64,000 nucleotides of DNA from Enterobacter sichuanensis (GCF_002939185.1 NZ_POVL01000013.1:26174-90173), one strand, 5' to 3'. Shown: positions 8,617-20,861, counted from the stretch's first letter. Numbers and translations are program-made. Notes: generated by a model not told the origin, from the letters alone.

Positions 8617-10146
8617 TTACGGCCTTGTAGTAGAAGCAGAATTAACAAACCACTGCTGGATGTTACCCATCGCGCTATGCGAGGTATCCAGAATCGGCTG
8701 CGGGAAGAAGCCCAGCAGCACCAGCAGTACGACCAGCAGCAGGATGATGAACAGCTCACGCAGCGACATCCCCGGCAGTTCTTGTGCAGCAATTTCGCTC
8801 TTCGCTTTACCGAAGTAAGCGCGGTGCAGCATCGCCAGCGAGTACACGGAAGCGAACACCAGACCAAAGGTGGAGATCACGGTAATCACCGGTACCACTT
8901 TGAAGCTGCCAAACAGAATCATAAATTCGCCGACGAAGTTACCGGTGCCTGGCATCCCCAGGGTGGCTACTGCGAAGAACATGGACAGCGCTGGCAGCCA
9001 TTTAATTTTGCTCCACAGGCCGCCCATCATACGCATGTCGCGAGTGTGCAGACGTTCGTACAGCTGGCCACACAGGATGAAGAGACCGGCTGCGGACAGG
9101 CCGTGCGCAATCATCTGGATCACCGCGCCCTGGTACGCCAGCTGGCTGCCGGTGTAGATAGCAATCAGCACGAAGCCCATGTGGGAGACGGAGGTGTAGG
9201 CAATCAGACGTTTGATGTCGTACTGCGTAAACGCCATCCAGGCACCGTAGAAGATACCGATCACACCCAGCCACATGGCAATCGGTGCGAACTCAGCGGA
9301 GGCGTTCGGGAACAGCGGCAGTGCGAAACGCAGCAGGCCGTAGGCCGCGGTTTTCAGCAAGATGCCCGCCAGGTCAACGGAACCCGCCGTTGGTGCCTGA
9401 GAGTGCGCGTCTGGCAGCCAGCCGTGCAGAGGAACCACCGGCATTTTCACCGCGAAGGCGATGAAGAAGCCCAGCATCAGCAGGTATTCCACGCCGTGCG
9501 ACATCGGAGTCTTCAGCAGCTCTTCGTAGTTGAAGGTCCAGACACCGGTCGCATTGTGGTGCACAAACACCAGCGCCAGAATGGCAATCAGCATCACCAG
9601 ACCACTCGCCTGGGTATAGATGAAGAACTTGGTGGCCGCCGTGATACGCGTTTTACCGTCGGACGCCTTATGGCCCCACAGCGCGATCAGGAAGTACATC
9701 GGCACCAGCATCATCTCCCAGAAGAAGAAGAACAGGAACATGTCGATGGCCAGGAACACGCCGATAACGCCGCCCAGAATCCACATCAGGTTCAGGTGGA
9801 AGAAGCCCTGGTATTTTTCGATTTCACGCCAGGAGCAGAGTACCGCCAGAACGCCGAGCAGACCGGTCAGCACCACCATCAGCAGCGACAGACCGTCAAT
9901 CGCCAGGTGGATCGTAATGCCGAAACGTGGGATCCACGGCAGGATAAACTCAGACTGCCACTGCGGAATGCCCGCAGACTGGGTCAGAGAGTAGCCACCC
10001 TGCAACCAGAGTTGCAGACCAAGCGCGAGCGTCAATCCCATGGTGATCAGCGCGATCCAGCGCGGCATCTTCACGCCAAAGCGTTCAGTCTGCCAGCACA
10101 GGAAGCCGCCGATGAAGGGAATTAATATTAGCCAGGGTAGTAACAT
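8617..10146 (-). CDS. nuoM: NADH-quinone oxidoreductase subunit M
   Basis: NuoM is an antiporter-like proton-pumping subunit of complex I in the inner membrane. The 509-residue sequence has about 14 hydrophobic helices and the family hallmarks: FFFFWEMMLVPMYFLIALWG with the conserved Glu in TM5, PLHGWLPDAHSQAPTAGSV with the channel Lys/His region nearby, and AFTQYDIKRLIAYTSVSHMGF. A 76-base gap holding a GC-rich hairpin separates it from nuoL upstream; nuoN follows after six bases. Confidence 0.97.
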   Translation of the reverse strand: MLLPWLILIPFIGGFLCWQTERFGVKMPRWIALITMGLTLALGLQLWLQGGYSLTQSAGIPQWQSEFILPWIPRFGITIHLAIDGLSLLMVVLTGLLGVLAVLCSWREIEKYQGFFHLNLMWILGGVIGVFLAIDMFLFFFFWEMMLVPMYFLIALWGHKASDGKTRITAATKFFIYTQASGLVMLIAILALVFVHHNATGVWTFNYEELLKTPMSHGVEYLLMLGFFIAFAVKMPVVPLHGWLPDAHSQAPTAGSVDLAGILLKTAAYGLLRFALPLFPNASAEFAPIAMWLGVIGIFYGAWMAFTQYDIKRLIAYTSVSHMGFVLIAIYTGSQLAYQGAVIQMIAHGLSAAGLFILCGQLYERLHTRDMRMMGGLWSKIKWLPALSMFFAVATLGMPGTGNFVGEFMILFGSFKVVPVITVISTFGLVFASVYSLAMLHRAYFGKAKSEIAAQELPGMSLRELFIILLLVVLLVLLGFFPQPILDTSHSAMGNIQQWFVNSASTTRP

Positions 10147-10167
10147 GGCGATTTACATTCCTTTTTA

Positions 10168-10186
10168 AGGCCCCCAGCAGGGGCCT
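10168..10186 (-). other. stem-loop in the nuoL-nuoM gap
   Basis: Arms AGGCCCC and GGGGCCT are complementary around a five-base loop; on the - strand the right arm is followed by TTAAAAAGG, so there is no real T-tract. It is the only sizeable gap with strong structure inside the nuo operon and could affect mRNA processing or partial read-through. It is not a clear terminator. Confidence 0.5.
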
Positions 10187-10222
10187 GATTTTCAACGAAT
10201 TCGAATAAAATTCACTTAACGA

Positions 10223-12064
10223 TCAACGCAACACCATCAGCAGCGCCAGCACGACAACCGCACCGATGCTCATGGACGCCACATACCAGCGCAGGTAACC
10301 GTTCTCGCTGTACAGCAGGCCTTTACCTGCAAAGCGGGAGAGGATCGCCGGGATATTCATCAGGCTGTTCAGTGGGTCGCGCTTCAGCAGCCACGCAATG
10401 CCCAGGAACGGCTTAACGAAGATCATGTCGTACAGCCAGTCGAAGCCCCACGCGTTGTACCACCAGGTGCCCAGCAGACGGCCCGGCGCACTGTTGGCAA
10501 CGGAAGTCACCAGCGTACGTTTGCCCAGCCACAGCCATGCAGCGATCAGGATGCCCGCAATAGCGACCACACCGGAGGTGATTTCAAGCGTCAGAACGCG
10601 ACCATGCTCAAGCTCGGTGGTGTCTGGCAGTACGCCCTGCAGCGGCGGAACAATCATCGCGCCAACGAAGGTGGACAGGACCAGCAGCACAATCAGCGGC
10701 AGGTGGTGGGTAATCCCCTTCCCTGCGTGAGCGTGAATTTGTTCTTTACCGTGGAATACGATGAAAATCATACGGAAGGTATACAGGGAAGTCATGAACG
10801 CGCCGACCAGACCCGCAACCATCAGATTGATATGACCATTCGCCATGGCACCCGCAAGGATTTCGTCCTTACTGAAGAAGCCCGCGGTGATCAGCGGCAG
10901 TGCCGCCAGCGCCGCGCCGCCCACCAGGAAGCAGACATAAACCAGCGGGATGGACTTACGCAGTCCGCCCATCTTGAAGATGTTCTGCTCGTGATGGCAG
11001 GCCAGAATGACGGAACCGGATGAGAGGAACAGCAGCGCTTTAAAGAACGCGTGCGTCATCAGGTGGAAAATCGCCGCGTCCCACGCCTGAACGCCCAGCG
11101 CCAGGAACATGTAACCAATCTGGCTCATAGTGGAGTATGCAAGAACGCGTTTGATGTCGGTCTGCACCAGCGCGGCAAAGCCTGCCAGCACCAGCGTGAC
11201 CGCACCGACGATCCCCACCAGATGCAGAATTTCCGGGGTCATCAGGAACAGGCCATGGGTACGTGCAATCAGGTAGACACCGGCGGTGACCATGGTCGCA
11301 GCGTGGATCAGCGCGGAGACAGGGGTTGGACCCGCCATCGCGTCGGCCAGCCATGTCTGCAACGGCAGCTGTGCGGATTTACCCACAGCACCACCCAGCA
11401 GCATCAGCGTTGCCCACCACAGCATGTTGTTGCCTGCAGCGAAGTGCGCCGGCGCCAGTTCCACCATCTCGCGGAAGTTCAGCGTGCCCAGTTCGTTATA
11501 GAGAATGAACAGCGCGAACGCGAGGAAGACGTCACCCACACGGGTCACGACGAACGCTTTCATGGCCGCTGCGCCATTCTTCGGATCGGTGTAGTAGAAA
11601 CCGATCAGCAGATATGAGCACAGGCCCACGCCTTCCCAGCCCAGATACATCAGCAGCAGGTTATCGGCCAGCACCAGAACCACCATGCTGGCGATAAACA
11701 GGTTGGTGTAGGCGAAGAAGCGGGAGTACCCCTCTTCACCGCGCATATACCAGGAGGCAAACATGTGGATCAGGAAGCCGACGCCGGTGACCACGGAGAG
11801 CATGGTCAGCGAGAGACCATCCAGCACCAGGTTGAAACCGATGTTGAAATCACCGACCGACATCCAGGTCCACAGCGGCACGCTGAAGGGCTGACGCCCG
11901 TTGTTAAAGAAGTCGATACCCGCATACGCTGTCACCAGCGCGGCCAGACCAACAGAGCCCATGCCGACGGTCGCAGACAGATTCTCAGACCAGCGGCCGC
12001 GAGAAAACGCCAGCAGCACGAAGCCAATCAGCGGAAAAATAATGGTTAAGGCAAGCATGTTCAT
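10223..12064 (-). CDS. nuoL: NADH-quinone oxidoreductase subunit L
   Basis: NuoL is the distal antiporter-like subunit of complex I, with the long lateral helix that runs along the membrane arm. The 613-residue protein has about 16 hydrophobic segments. Visible hallmarks are [19 protein letters not shown] (conserved TM5 Glu), [34 protein letters not shown] and [22 protein letters not shown]. The C-terminal third holds the lateral helix and last membrane segment ([17 protein letters not shown]). Its ATG overlaps the nuoK stop by four bases. Confidence 0.97.
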   Translation of the reverse strand: MNMLALTIIFPLIGFVLLAFSRGRWSENLSATVGMGSVGLAALVTAYAGIDFFNNGRQPFSVPLWTWMSVGDFNIGFNLVLDGLSLTMLSVVTGVGFLIHMFASWYMRGEEGYSRFFAYTNLFIASMVVLVLADNLLLMYLGWEGVGLCSYLLIGFYYTDPKNGAAAMKAFVVTRVGDVFLAFALFILYNELGTLNFREMVELAPAHFAAGNNMLWWATLMLLGGAVGKSAQLPLQTWLADAMAGPTPVSALIHAATMVTAGVYLIARTHGLFLMTPEILHLVGIVGAVTLVLAGFAALVQTDIKRVLAYSTMSQIGYMFLALGVQAWDAAIFHLMTHAFFKALLFLSSGSVILACHHEQNIFKMGGLRKSIPLVYVCFLVGGAALAALPLITAGFFSKDEILAGAMANGHINLMVAGLVGAFMTSLYTFRMIFIVFHGKEQIHAHAGKGITHHLPLIVLLVLSTFVGAMIVPPLQGVLPDTTELEHGRVLTLEITSGVVAIAGILIAAWLWLGKRTLVTSVANSAPGRLLGTWWYNAWGFDWLYDMIFVKPFLGIAWLLKRDPLNSLMNIPAILSRFAGKGLLYSENGYLRWYVASMSIGAVVVLALLMVLR

Positions 12065-12363
12065 CCACGCAACTCACTTACTGAATCGATGTTCAGATTC
12101 TGGCGGCGACGATGGAGCTGCAGCAACAGCGCCAGGCCAATACTCGCTTCAGCAGCCGCAAGGCTGATGGCGAGAATGTACATCACCTGACCATCGGTCT
12201 GGCCCCAGTAGCTTCCGGCGACCACGAAGGCCAGCGCAGAGGCGTTAATCATGATTTCCAGACCGATCAGCATAAACAGCAGATTGCGGCGGATAACCAG
12301 ACCCGTCAGACCCAGAACGAATAAAATCGCAGCGAGGATCAGTCCATGTGTTAAGGGGATCAT
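12061..12363 (-). CDS. nuoK: NADH-quinone oxidoreductase subunit K
   Basis: NuoK is a three-helix membrane subunit of complex I (ND4L homologue) that carries conserved membrane glutamates needed for proton pumping. The 100-residue sequence shows [15 protein letters not shown] with Glu36 and [18 protein letters not shown] with Glu72. It overlaps nuoL by four bases and nuoJ by four, consistent with tight translational coupling of the small membrane subunits. Confidence 0.96.
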   Translation of the reverse strand: MIPLTHGLILAAILFVLGLTGLVIRRNLLFMLIGLEIMINASALAFVVAGSYWGQTDGQVMYILAISLAAAEASIGLALLLQLHRRRQNLNIDSVSELRG

Positions 12364-12914
12364 GCGCGCTCCTCCGTTTTTCTTTTCGCGCGGTCGTCAG
12401 TGCGGTTGCTCAGCACCTCGCCAGCACGCTCTTCGCGGCCAACGTGGAAGGCAACAACCAGACCTGCCAGCAGCAGCATGGAGGCCAGTTCAACCGCCAG
12501 AACGTATGGGCCAAAGAGCGTAATACCGACCTCTTTAGCGCCGATCGGCGTACCGTCGATGCCCTGATCGTTGACGCCGAGAATGGCGTATACAATCACC
12601 ACCAGCATGATGGCCGACAGAATTGCCGGGCCAATCCATACCTGCGGTTTTAACCACTGACGTTCCTGCTCAATTTCAGAGCCGCCCAGGTTCAGCATCA
12701 TCACCACGAACACGAACAGCACCATGATGGCCCCGGCGTAGACGATGATTTCCAGCGCACCGGCGAAGTGCGCGCCCAGCGCAAAGAACACCCCGGAAAT
12801 GGCCAGCAGCGAAATGATTAAGTACAGCAGCGCATGCACCGGATTGGTGTGCGTAATCACTCGCAGCGTAGCCAGGATGGCGATAAGGCCACAGATATAA
12901 AAAGCGAATTCCAT
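12360..12914 (-). CDS. nuoJ: NADH-quinone oxidoreductase subunit J
   Basis: NuoJ is a five-helix membrane subunit of complex I (ND6 homologue). In the 184-residue protein the third helix carries [19 protein letters not shown], including the conserved Tyr of the pi-bulge helix. The C terminus ([15 protein letters not shown]) is a short charged tail. It starts ten bases after nuoI ends and overlaps nuoK by four bases. Confidence 0.96.
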   Translation of the reverse strand: MEFAFYICGLIAILATLRVITHTNPVHALLYLIISLLAISGVFFALGAHFAGALEIIVYAGAIMVLFVFVVMMLNLGGSEIEQERQWLKPQVWIGPAILSAIMLVVIVYAILGVNDQGIDGTPIGAKEVGITLFGPYVLAVELASMLLLAGLVVAFHVGREERAGEVLSNRTDDRAKRKTEERA

Positions 12915-12924
12915 TGCCCTCTCC

Positions 12925-13467
12925 TTACGGTAACAGGCTCTTGACGTCGATAGGCTTAGCTTCGTTCTCTGCTTCGCCCTTATCTTTGCCGTCGATTGCC
13001 ATACCCGCCATCCGGTAGAAGTTATATTCCGGGTATTTGCCCGGACCGGAAATCAGCAGATCCTCTTTCTCGTACACCAGGTCCTGACGCTTATACTCAC
13101 CCAGTTCAAAGTCTGGAGTCAGCTGAATCGCCGTGGTTGGGCACGCTTCTTCACACAGACCGCAGAAGATGCAGCGTGAGAAGTTGATGCGGAAGAACTC
13201 AGGGTACCAGCGGCCATCTACCGTCTCTGCTTTCTGCAGAGAGATACAGCCTACCGGACACGCTACCGCACACAGGTTACAGGCAACGCAGCGCTCGGAA
13301 CCGTCCGGGTCGCGCGTCAGCACGATACGGCCACGGTAGCGCGGCGGCAGATATACCGGCTCTTCCGGGTACATCCGGGTTTCGCGTTTGGCAAACGCGT
13401 GCAGGCCGATCATCCAGATACTGCGTACCTGAGTGCCGAAGCCTACCAGTAATTCTTTTAAGGTCAT
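12925..13467 (-). CDS. nuoI: NADH-quinone oxidoreductase subunit I
   Basis: NuoI is the ferredoxin-like subunit of the connecting arm that holds the two [4Fe-4S] clusters N6a and N6b. The 180-residue protein has both cysteine motifs: [12 protein letters not shown] and [12 protein letters not shown]. The N terminus is an amphipathic helix that contacts the membrane arm. It lies 13 bases after nuoH and 10 before nuoJ. Confidence 0.97.
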   Translation of the reverse strand: MTLKELLVGFGTQVRSIWMIGLHAFAKRETRMYPEEPVYLPPRYRGRIVLTRDPDGSERCVACNLCAVACPVGCISLQKAETVDGRWYPEFFRINFSRCIFCGLCEEACPTTAIQLTPDFELGEYKRQDLVYEKEDLLISGPGKYPEYNFYRMAGMAIDGKDKGEAENEAKPIDVKSLLP

Positions 13468-13480
13468 GGTCTATAGCCCC

Positions 13481-14458
13481 TTATGGCTGCTGCCAGAGAA
13501 TGACAGCCGCCGTTACCAACAAGTTGACGAGCGTCAGCGGCAGGCACACTTTCCAGCCGAAGGACATTACCTGGTCATAACGCGGACGCGGTAACGCTGC
13601 GCGAATCAAAATGAACATCATCATGAAGAACGCGGTTTTCAGCGCGAACCAGATGAACGGCGGTAAGAACGGGCCATGCCAGCCACCAAAGAACAGCGTT
13701 ACCATCAACGCGGAAATGGTGACGATACCGATGTATTCGCCCACGAAGAACAGACCGAATTTCATACCGGAATATTCAATGTGGTAACCGTCGGCCAGTT
13801 CCTGTTCGGCTTCTGGCTGGTCAAACGGGTGACGGTGACACACCGCCACGCCCGCGATAGCAAAGGTAATAAACCCAAAGAACTGCGGGATAACGTTCCA
13901 GATGTCGGCCTGGTTGTTGACGATGTCGGTCATGTTGAATGAACCGGCCTGCGCCACCACGCCCATCAGGGAGAGACCCAGGAACACTTCGTAGCTCAGC
14001 GTCTGCGCAGACGCACGCATCGCACCCAGCAGCGAGTATTTGTTGTTACTGGACCAGCCTGCGAACAGCACCGCGTAAACCGCGAGGCCTGCCATCATCA
14101 GGAAGAACAGAATGCCGATGTTCAGGTCAGCCACCACCCAGGTCGGGCTGACCGGAACGATAGCAAACGCCAGCAGCAGCGAGGTGAAGGCGATCATCGG
14201 TGCCAGAGTAAAGATCACGCGGTCCGAGAAGCGCGGGATCCAGTCCTCTTTAAAGAACATCTTGATCATGTCCGCGACCAGCTGGAGTGAACCACCCCAG
14301 CCCACGCGGTTTGGTCCATAACGGTTCTGGAACAGACCGAGCAGACGACGTTCACCAAAGCTCATGAACGCGCCGCAGGTGACCACCACCAGCAGGATAA
14401 CAATCGCTTTCAGAATGCTCAGCAGGATGTCGATAAGATCCGGCGTTAACCAACTCAT
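13481..14458 (-). CDS. nuoH: NADH-quinone oxidoreductase subunit H
   Basis: NuoH is the eight-helix membrane subunit that joins the peripheral arm and forms much of the quinone chamber and the E-channel. The 325-residue sequence shows [25 protein letters not shown], the conserved quinone-site loop, [29 protein letters not shown], rich in the acidic residues of the E-channel, and [18 protein letters not shown]. It overlaps the nuoG stop by four bases. Confidence 0.97.
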   Translation of the reverse strand: MSWLTPDLIDILLSILKAIVILLVVVTCGAFMSFGERRLLGLFQNRYGPNRVGWGGSLQLVADMIKMFFKEDWIPRFSDRVIFTLAPMIAFTSLLLAFAIVPVSPTWVVADLNIGILFFLMMAGLAVYAVLFAGWSSNNKYSLLGAMRASAQTLSYEVFLGLSLMGVVAQAGSFNMTDIVNNQADIWNVIPQFFGFITFAIAGVAVCHRHPFDQPEAEQELADGYHIEYSGMKFGLFFVGEYIGIVTISALMVTLFFGGWHGPFLPPFIWFALKTAFFMMMFILIRAALPRPRYDQVMSFGWKVCLPLTLVNLLVTAAVILWQQP

Positions 14459-17178
14459 GCTTTTGCCTCCTGCAGATTATCAAGACGCGCACCCGCCAGA
14501 ACCGGCGCGATGCCAGGCATACCCATCGGCAGACCCACCTGCCCTGCTGTCAGACTTTCAGAGATAATCAGCGGCAGGCTGATGGTCTGGCCGTCGTAGC
14601 TAAAGGCAATGTTCGCACCCGCGTTGACGCCAAGCTTCGCGGCGTCCGCCGGGTTGAGCTTGATGTACGGCTGCGGCATACGGGTCTGGAAGACCGGTGA
14701 ACGCTGGGACAGCTCGTCACTACCGAACAGATGGTAGTAAGGCGCGATACGCCAGCTACCGTCCTGCGCCTGGAAGCTCGCCGGCACGGTGGTGAAGAAG
14801 TCCAGACCGGTTTCAGAGGCTTCAATCAGACGCACGCCCGGGTCACCGTGGCGCAGCGAACCGCCCACTTCAGCCTGGAACTTGTTCCATGCCTGCGGGG
14901 AGTTCCAGCCCGGCGCCCATGCGAATGGGATCTGTGAACGCGGCGCAGACGGCTGGTTGTTCCCTTCCATTGAGAAGGCGAACATGGTGTCTTTATCCTG
15001 CGGCTGGCGCGGTTCGTGTACGCTGATATTGGCACGCATTGCGGTACGACCGCTGTAACGGTGCGGTTCACGCGCCAGTTTCTGGCCGCGAATACGGAAG
15101 CTTGCTTCAGGTGCAGCATCCTTAATGCCTGCCAGCTGAGGCAGTTTTTCCACCACCGCGTCGATAACGTGGTCAAGCTGCGTCCAGTCCACTTCACGGC
15201 TCTGCACGGTGCTGTGCAGGGAGTGCAGCCAGCGCCAGCTTTCCAGCATCACGGTGTTGCTGTCGTAATATGCCGGGTCGTAAACCTGGAAGAAACGCTG
15301 CGCGCGGCCTTCGTTGTTGATAACGGTACCGTCGCTTTCTGCGAAGCTTGCCGCAGAGAGCACCAGGTGCGCTTTATCCATAATCGCGGTGCGCTGATGG
15401 TCGATAACCATCACCAGTGGCGCTTTGGAGAGCGCGGCGTCTACGCGTGCGGCAGAAGCGTGGCGATGCAGATCGTTTTCCAGCACCACAACGGCGTCAG
15501 CGGCACCGGATTCCAGTTCGCTTAACGCTTCTTCCAGCGAGCCGCCGCCAATCATACCCAGACCGATGCTGTTTACCGCACGGGCAATCATGGTTACGCC
15601 AACGTCGGCACCGCGGCCTTTCAGGGCTTTGGCAACGTTCGCTGCAGCCTGAATGATCTCGGCGCTTCCGGCGTTAGTCCCGGAAATAATCAGAGGTTTC
15701 TTCGCACCCGCCAGCGCCTGAACAATCACATCGACCTTGTTTTGCAGGTCACGATCCAGTTCAACGGCTGGGGAGTTGCTGTCCAGCGCGTGGGCAATGG
15801 CAAAGCCAAGACGCGCCTGATCTTCAACCGGTGCGCAGTAGGTCCACGCCGCGATATCGTCCAGACGGGTATTGTCTACGTTCGTCACAAACAGAGGATG
15901 CTTCGCGCGCTGGCCGATGTTGAGAATTGCCGCAATCTGCCAGTCAGCCACTTTCTGTGCCGCTGCCATTTCACGGGCTTTACCTTTCACCGCCTGACGA
16001 ACCGCCAGAGCCGCACGAGCGCCGGTCTGCGTCAGATCTTCACCCAGCACCAGGACCGCATCATAGGATTCGATTTCACGCAGCGCAGGGGTATGAATAC
16101 CGCCTTCACGCAGCACTTTCAGTACCAGCTGCAGACGTTCCTGCTCGCCCTGGGCGATACCGGTATAGAAGTTTTCCGCACCCACCAGCTCGCGCAGCGC
16201 GAAGTTGCTTTCGATGCTGGCGCGCGGGGAGCCGATACCGATCACTTTCTTCGACTGGCGCAGAATGTCTGCCGCGCCCTGCATCGCCTGTTCAGCGTTC
16301 AGGGTAATGAAGTCATCGCCACGGCGCTGAACCGGCTGACGCGGACGGTCTTTCAGGTTCACATAGCCATAGCCGAAACGACCGCGGTCGCACAGGAAGT
16401 AGTGGTTAACGGTACCGTTGTAACGGTTTTCGATACGACGCAGCTCGCCGTAGCGCTCACCCGGGCTGGTGTTACAGCCCAGAGAACACTGCTGGCAGAT
16501 GCTTGGCGCAAACTGCATGTCCCATTTACGGTTGTAACGCTCGGAGTGGGTTTTGTCGGTGAACACGCCGGTCGGGCAGATTTCCACCAGGTTACCGGAG
16601 AATTCGCTCTCAAGCACCCCGTCCTCCGGACGACCGAAGTAAACATTGTCATGCGCACCATAGACGCCCAGATCCTGACCGTCTGCGTAGTCTTTGTAGT
16701 AACGCACGCAGCGGTAGCAGGCGATGCAGCGGTTCATTTCGTGAGAGATGAACGGCCCCAGATCCTGGTTACGGTGGGTACGCTTGGTAAAGCGATAGCG
16801 ACGGAAGCTGTGACCGGTCATTACGGTCATATCCTGAAGGTGGCAGTTACCGCCCTCTTCACAGACCGGACAGTCGTGCGGGTGGTTGGTCATCAACCAT
16901 TCCACAACGCTTTCGCGGAACTGTTTGGCTTCTTCGTCATCAATCGAAATAAAGGTGCCTTCGGTGGCTGGCGTCATACAGGACATCACCAGGCGACCAC
17001 GCGTGTCTTCCGCGTTTTGATATTGCTTCACCGCACACTGGCGGCAAGCACCGACGCTGCCCAGCGCCGGATGCCAGCAAAAATACGGAATATCAAGGCC
17101 GAGCGACAGACAAGCTTCCAGCAGGTTGTCCGCCCCGTTGACCTCATATTCTTTGCCGTCTACATGAATCGTAGCCAT
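14455..17178 (-). CDS. nuoG: NADH-quinone oxidoreductase subunit G
   Basis: NuoG is the largest peripheral subunit of complex I and carries clusters N1b, N4, N5 and the enterobacterial N7. The chosen ATG gives 907 residues opening [18 protein letters not shown] lies seven bases upstream, while the ATG two codons earlier (17184) is too close to it. Motifs in order are [15 protein letters not shown] ([2Fe-2S] N1b), [12 protein letters not shown] (His-Cys3 cluster N5), [11 protein letters not shown] with CPTGVF (N4), and CQQCSLGCN (N7). The rest is the molybdopterin-oxidoreductase-like fold without a cofactor role. It is 55 bases after nuoF. Confidence 0.95.
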   Translation of the reverse strand: MATIHVDGKEYEVNGADNLLEACLSLGLDIPYFCWHPALGSVGACRQCAVKQYQNAEDTRGRLVMSCMTPATEGTFISIDDEEAKQFRESVVEWLMTNHPHDCPVCEEGGNCHLQDMTVMTGHSFRRYRFTKRTHRNQDLGPFISHEMNRCIACYRCVRYYKDYADGQDLGVYGAHDNVYFGRPEDGVLESEFSGNLVEICPTGVFTDKTHSERYNRKWDMQFAPSICQQCSLGCNTSPGERYGELRRIENRYNGTVNHYFLCDRGRFGYGYVNLKDRPRQPVQRRGDDFITLNAEQAMQGAADILRQSKKVIGIGSPRASIESNFALRELVGAENFYTGIAQGEQERLQLVLKVLREGGIHTPALREIESYDAVLVLGEDLTQTGARAALAVRQAVKGKAREMAAAQKVADWQIAAILNIGQRAKHPLFVTNVDNTRLDDIAAWTYCAPVEDQARLGFAIAHALDSNSPAVELDRDLQNKVDVIVQALAGAKKPLIISGTNAGSAEIIQAAANVAKALKGRGADVGVTMIARAVNSIGLGMIGGGSLEEALSELESGAADAVVVLENDLHRHASAARVDAALSKAPLVMVIDHQRTAIMDKAHLVLSAASFAESDGTVINNEGRAQRFFQVYDPAYYDSNTVMLESWRWLHSLHSTVQSREVDWTQLDHVIDAVVEKLPQLAGIKDAAPEASFRIRGQKLAREPHRYSGRTAMRANISVHEPRQPQDKDTMFAFSMEGNNQPSAPRSQIPFAWAPGWNSPQAWNKFQAEVGGSLRHGDPGVRLIEASETGLDFFTTVPASFQAQDGSWRIAPYYHLFGSDELSQRSPVFQTRMPQPYIKLNPADAAKLGVNAGANIAFSYDGQTISLPLIISESLTAGQVGLPMGMPGIAPVLAGARLDNLQEAKA

Positions 17179-17233
17179 TAGCATGCTTCCAGTTGGCTCA
17201 GTCGAAACCGAGCGTTAATCAAAATTCTTGTCG

Positions 17234-18571
17234 TTACCAGCGCGCTTTCAGCAGGTTCGGCTGAATCCCATTAATCGCATGGGTATTGCTGAACGGCTGC
17301 TTGATGCCTGCTTCGAATTCGTCGCGGAAATATTTAATCGCGCTCTGCAGCGGTTCGACAGCACCTGGTGCGTGGGCACAGAAGGTTTTACCCGGACCTA
17401 AGAATCGACACAGTTGCTCAAGTGTCTCGATATCGCCAGGCTGGCCTTCGCCACGTTCGATTGCACGCAGGATCTTCACGCTCCACGGCAGACCGTCACG
17501 GCAAGGTGTACACCAGCCGCAGGACTCACGGGCGAAGAACTCTTCCAGGTTGCGCACCAGCGATACCATGCCGATCTCGTGGTCGACGGCCATCGCCAGC
17601 GCCGTACCCAGACGGCTGCCTGCTTTACCAATGCTTTCGAATTCCATCGGCAGGTCAAGGTGAGCTTCGGTCAGGAAGTCTGTCCCTGCCCCACCCGGCT
17701 GCCAGGCTTTGAATTTCAGGCCATCGCGCATACCGCCGGCGTAGTCTTCAAGAATTTCACGTGCGGTGGTACCGAACGGCAGCTCCCAGACGCCAGGATT
17801 TTTCACGCGACCGGAGAAGCCCATCAGCTTGGTACCAGCATCTTTGCTTGAGGAGATGCCCTGATACCACTCCACGCCGTTGGCGAGGATTGCCGGAACG
17901 TTACACAGGGTTTCGACGTTGTTTACGCAGGTCGGCTTACCCCACACGCCGGAGCTTGCCGGGAATGGCGGCTTGGAACGCGGGTTCGCACGGCGGCCTT
18001 CCAGGGAGTTAATCAGCGCGGTCTCTTCACCGCAGATATAACGCCCGGCACCGGTGTGCACGAACAGCTCGAAGTCAAAACCAGTGCCCAGAATGTTTTT
18101 GCCAAGCAGGCCCGCTTCGGTGGCTTCCGCAATCGCGCGACGCAGGTTTTCTGCTGCTTCGATGTACTCACCGCGCAGGAAGATGTAACCACGGTACGCT
18201 TTCAGCGCAAACGCGGAGATCAGCATGCCTTCCACCAGCAGGTGCGGCAGCTGTTCCATCAGCAGGCGGTCTTTATAGGTGCCCGGCTCCATTTCATCGG
18301 CGTTACACAGCAGGTAACGGATGTTCATGGATTCGTCTTTCGGCATCAGGCTCCACTTCAGACCGGTGGAGAAGCCCGCGCCGCCGCGGCCTTTCAGACC
18401 CGACTCTTTCACCGCGTTAACGATGTCGTCCGGCGCCATGCCGCCGAGGGCTTTACGCGCACCGGCATAGCCGTTTTTGCTCTGGTATTCGTCGAGCCAT
18501 ACCGGCTGTTTGTCATCGCGCAGACGCCAGGTCAGCGGATGGGTTTCAGCAGTACGAATTACAGTTTTCAT
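17234..18571 (-). CDS. nuoF: NADH-quinone oxidoreductase subunit F (NADH/FMN subunit)
   Basis: NuoF binds NADH and FMN and holds cluster N3, the electron entry point of complex I. The 445-residue protein has [16 protein letters not shown] (FMN/NADH glycine-rich loop) near residue 55-70, [19 protein letters not shown] around 175-195, and the N3 cysteine motif [12 protein letters not shown] near residue 350 with a fourth Cys in [11 protein letters not shown]. The start overlaps the nuoE stop by four bases. Confidence 0.97.
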   Translation of the reverse strand: MKTVIRTAETHPLTWRLRDDKQPVWLDEYQSKNGYAGARKALGGMAPDDIVNAVKESGLKGRGGAGFSTGLKWSLMPKDESMNIRYLLCNADEMEPGTYKDRLLMEQLPHLLVEGMLISAFALKAYRGYIFLRGEYIEAAENLRRAIAEATEAGLLGKNILGTGFDFELFVHTGAGRYICGEETALINSLEGRRANPRSKPPFPASSGVWGKPTCVNNVETLCNVPAILANGVEWYQGISSSKDAGTKLMGFSGRVKNPGVWELPFGTTAREILEDYAGGMRDGLKFKAWQPGGAGTDFLTEAHLDLPMEFESIGKAGSRLGTALAMAVDHEIGMVSLVRNLEEFFARESCGWCTPCRDGLPWSVKILRAIERGEGQPGDIETLEQLCRFLGPGKTFCAHAPGAVEPLQSAIKYFRDEFEAGIKQPFSNTHAINGIQPNLLKARW

Positions 18572-19068
18572 TTGTACTGCTCCAGCAGGTCAGGAATCGC
18601 TTCCGGCGTCAGATGGCTGTGAGTGTCCTCATCAATCATCATGGTCGGCCCCTTGTCGCAGTTACCCAGGCAGCAGGTTGGCAGCAGAGTAAAGCGACCA
18701 TCAAAGGTGGTCTGGCCCGGCTTGATATTGAGTTTCTTCTCAATGGCAGCCTGAATGCCCTGATAACCGGTAATGTGACAGACAACGCTGTCGCAGTAGC
18801 GGATCACATGGCGGCCTACCGGCTGACGGAAGATCTGGCTGTAGAACGTGGCTACGCCTTCTACGTCACTTGCCGGAATACCCAGCACTTCTGCGATCGC
18901 ATAGATCGCCCCATCCGGCACCCAACCACGCTGTTTCTGTACGATTTTCAGCGCTTCAATGGACGCCGCACGCGGGTCTTCGTAGTGGTGCATCTCGTGC
19001 TCGATGGCGGCACGCTCTGCTTCACTCAGCTCAAAAGCCTCGGTTTGTGGTTGTTGATTCTCGTGCAT
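18568..19068 (-). CDS. nuoE: NADH-quinone oxidoreductase subunit E
   Basis: NuoE holds the [2Fe-2S] cluster N1a and works with NuoF and NuoG in the NADH-oxidising module. The 166-residue protein has a thioredoxin-like fold with cluster ligands in [11 protein letters not shown] and [13 protein letters not shown]. It starts two bases after the nuoC stop and overlaps nuoF. Confidence 0.97.
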   Translation of the reverse strand: MHENQQPQTEAFELSEAERAAIEHEMHHYEDPRAASIEALKIVQKQRGWVPDGAIYAIAEVLGIPASDVEGVATFYSQIFRQPVGRHVIRYCDSVVCHITGYQGIQAAIEKKLNIKPGQTTFDGRFTLLPTCCLGNCDKGPTMMIDEDTHSHLTPEAIPDLLEQYK

Positions 19069-19070
19069 AA

Positions 19071-20861
19071 TTAGCGGTCCACATCTGACATAACAAAATC
19101 GATACTACCCAGATACACAATCAGGTCTGAGACCAGACTGCCGCGAATGGCGGACGGGATCTGCTGCAGGTGCGCGAAGCTTGGCGTACGCACACGGGTA
19201 CGGTAGCTCATGGTGCTGCCGTCACTGGTCAGGTAGTAACTGTTAATACCCTTGGTCGCTTCAATCATCTGGAAGGATTCTTGCGCCGGCATGACCGGAC
19301 CCCAGGAAACCTGCAGGAAGTGGGTGATCAGGGTTTCGATATGTTGCAGCGTGCGCTCTTTCGGTGGCGGCGTGGTCAGCGGGTGATCCGCTTTGAACGG
19401 GCCTTCCGGCATGTTGTTGAGGCACTGCTCAAGGATGCGCAGACTCTGACGCAGCTCTTCCACTTTCAGCATCACGCGGGTGTAGCAGTCGGAAACACCG
19501 CCGCCCACCGGGACTTCAAAGTCAAAGTTCTCGTAGCCAGAGTAAGGACGCGCTTTACGCACGTCGAAATTAATACCGGTCGCACGCAGACCTGCACCTG
19601 TTGTCCCCCACTCCAGCGCTTCTTTCGCGCCGTAGGCCGCAACGCCCTGGGAACGCCCTTTCAGGATGGTGTTACGCAGCGCGGCTTTCTCATAGGAGGC
19701 CAGACGTTTTGGCATCCAGTCGAGGAACTCACGCAGCAGTCGATCCCAACCACGCGGCAGATCGTGTGCCACACCGCCGATACGGAACCAGGCAGGGTGC
19801 ATACGGAAACCGGTAATCGCTTCCACCAGATCGTAGATTTTCTGACGGTCGGTAAAGGCGAAGAAGACCGGGGTCATCGCGCCGACGTCCTGAATGAAGG
19901 TGGAGATATACAGCAGGTGGCTGTTAATGCGGAACAGTTCTGACAGCATCACGCGGATGACGTTAACGCGATCCGGAACGGTAATACCTGCCAGTTTCTC
20001 AACGGCCAGCACGTATGGCATCTCGTTTACGCAGCCGCCGAGGTACTCGATACGGTCGGTATACGGAATATAGCTGTGCCAGGATTGACGCTCGCCCATC
20101 TTCTCTGCACCACGGTGGTGGTAGCCGATGTCAGGAACACAGTCGACAATCTCTTCGCCATCAAGCTGAAGAATGATACGGAAGGCACCGTGCGCAGACG
20201 GGTGGTTTGGACCAAGGTTGAGGAACATGAAGTCCTCGTTGTCGGTACCGCGCTTCATGCCCCAGTCTTCCGGCTTGAAGGTCAGGGCTTCCATCTCCAG
20301 ATCCTGCTTGGCTTTGGTCAGCTCAAACGGGTCGAATTCAGTAGCACGTGCCGGGTAGTCTTTACGCAGCGGGTGGCCGGTCCAGGTCTGCGGCATCATG
20401 ATGCGCGTCAGATGCGGGTGGCCGTCAAAGGTCATGCCGAACATTTCCCAGGTTTCACGCTCATACCAGTTGGCGTTCGGGAAAAGTTTGGTGAGCGTCG
20501 GCAGATGCATGTCGTTTTCAGACAATGCCACCTTGAGCATGATATCCGTATTACGGTCTATTGAGATCAGGTGGTAGAAAACGGAAAAATCCGCAGCAGG
20601 GAGACCCTGGCGGTGGGTACGCAGACGTTCATCCATGCCGTGTAAGTCAAACAGCATGACGTACGGTTTTGGCAATTTCTTGAGGAAATCGACAACTTCC
20701 AGCAATTGCTCACGCTTCACCCAAACAACGGGTACCCCGGTGCGGGTAGCCTGAACAGTAAAGGCATCCGGCCCAAAACGGTTGCGCAGTTCGCCAATGA
20801 CTGGGTCATCCAGATGATCCCGTGTCTGCCAGGCGGCTTCTTGCGCGGTTAAGTCGGTCAT
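19071..20861 (-). CDS. nuoC: NADH-quinone oxidoreductase fused subunits C and D
   Basis: This gene encodes NuoC and NuoD as one chain, as in other enterobacteria. It forms the connecting arm near the quinone site. Using the ATG at 20861 the product is 596 residues; that ATG has GGTGA at good spacing, whereas the ATG four codons upstream (20873) does not. The C part (about 1-190) contains [18 protein letters not shown] and [12 protein letters not shown]. The D part (about 205 on) opens [16 protein letters not shown] with the quinone-site His and carries [18 protein letters not shown]. No frameshift divides them. nuoB lies 101 bases upstream. Confidence 0.95.
   Translation of the reverse strand: MTDLTAQEAAWQTRDHLDDPVIGELRNRFGPDAFTVQATRTGVPVVWVKREQLLEVVDFLKKLPKPYVMLFDLHGMDERLRTHRQGLPAADFSVFYHLISIDRNTDIMLKVALSENDMHLPTLTKLFPNANWYERETWEMFGMTFDGHPHLTRIMMPQTWTGHPLRKDYPARATEFDPFELTKAKQDLEMEALTFKPEDWGMKRGTDNEDFMFLNLGPNHPSAHGAFRIILQLDGEEIVDCVPDIGYHHRGAEKMGERQSWHSYIPYTDRIEYLGGCVNEMPYVLAVEKLAGITVPDRVNVIRVMLSELFRINSHLLYISTFIQDVGAMTPVFFAFTDRQKIYDLVEAITGFRMHPAWFRIGGVAHDLPRGWDRLLREFLDWMPKRLASYEKAALRNTILKGRSQGVAAYGAKEALEWGTTGAGLRATGINFDVRKARPYSGYENFDFEVPVGGGVSDCYTRVMLKVEELRQSLRILEQCLNNMPEGPFKADHPLTTPPPKERTLQHIETLITHFLQVSWGPVMPAQESFQMIEATKGINSYYLTSDGSTMSYRTRVRTPSFAHLQQIPSAIRGSLVSDLIVYLGSIDFVMSDVDR

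Noticed and set aside
8590..10125. Open frame of about 510 codons on the + strand opposite nuoM
   Set aside because: It is composition-driven: the antisense frame of a GC-rich membrane-protein gene, rich in His/Gln/Arg, with no ribosome site and no recognisable domain.
15742..17181. Long + strand open frame opposite nuoG
   Set aside because: Shadow of nuoG; its protein is low-complexity and shows no domain.
19071..20861. Possible frameshift or artefact joining nuoC and nuoD
   Set aside because: The fused gene is the normal state in enterobacteria and both halves are intact.
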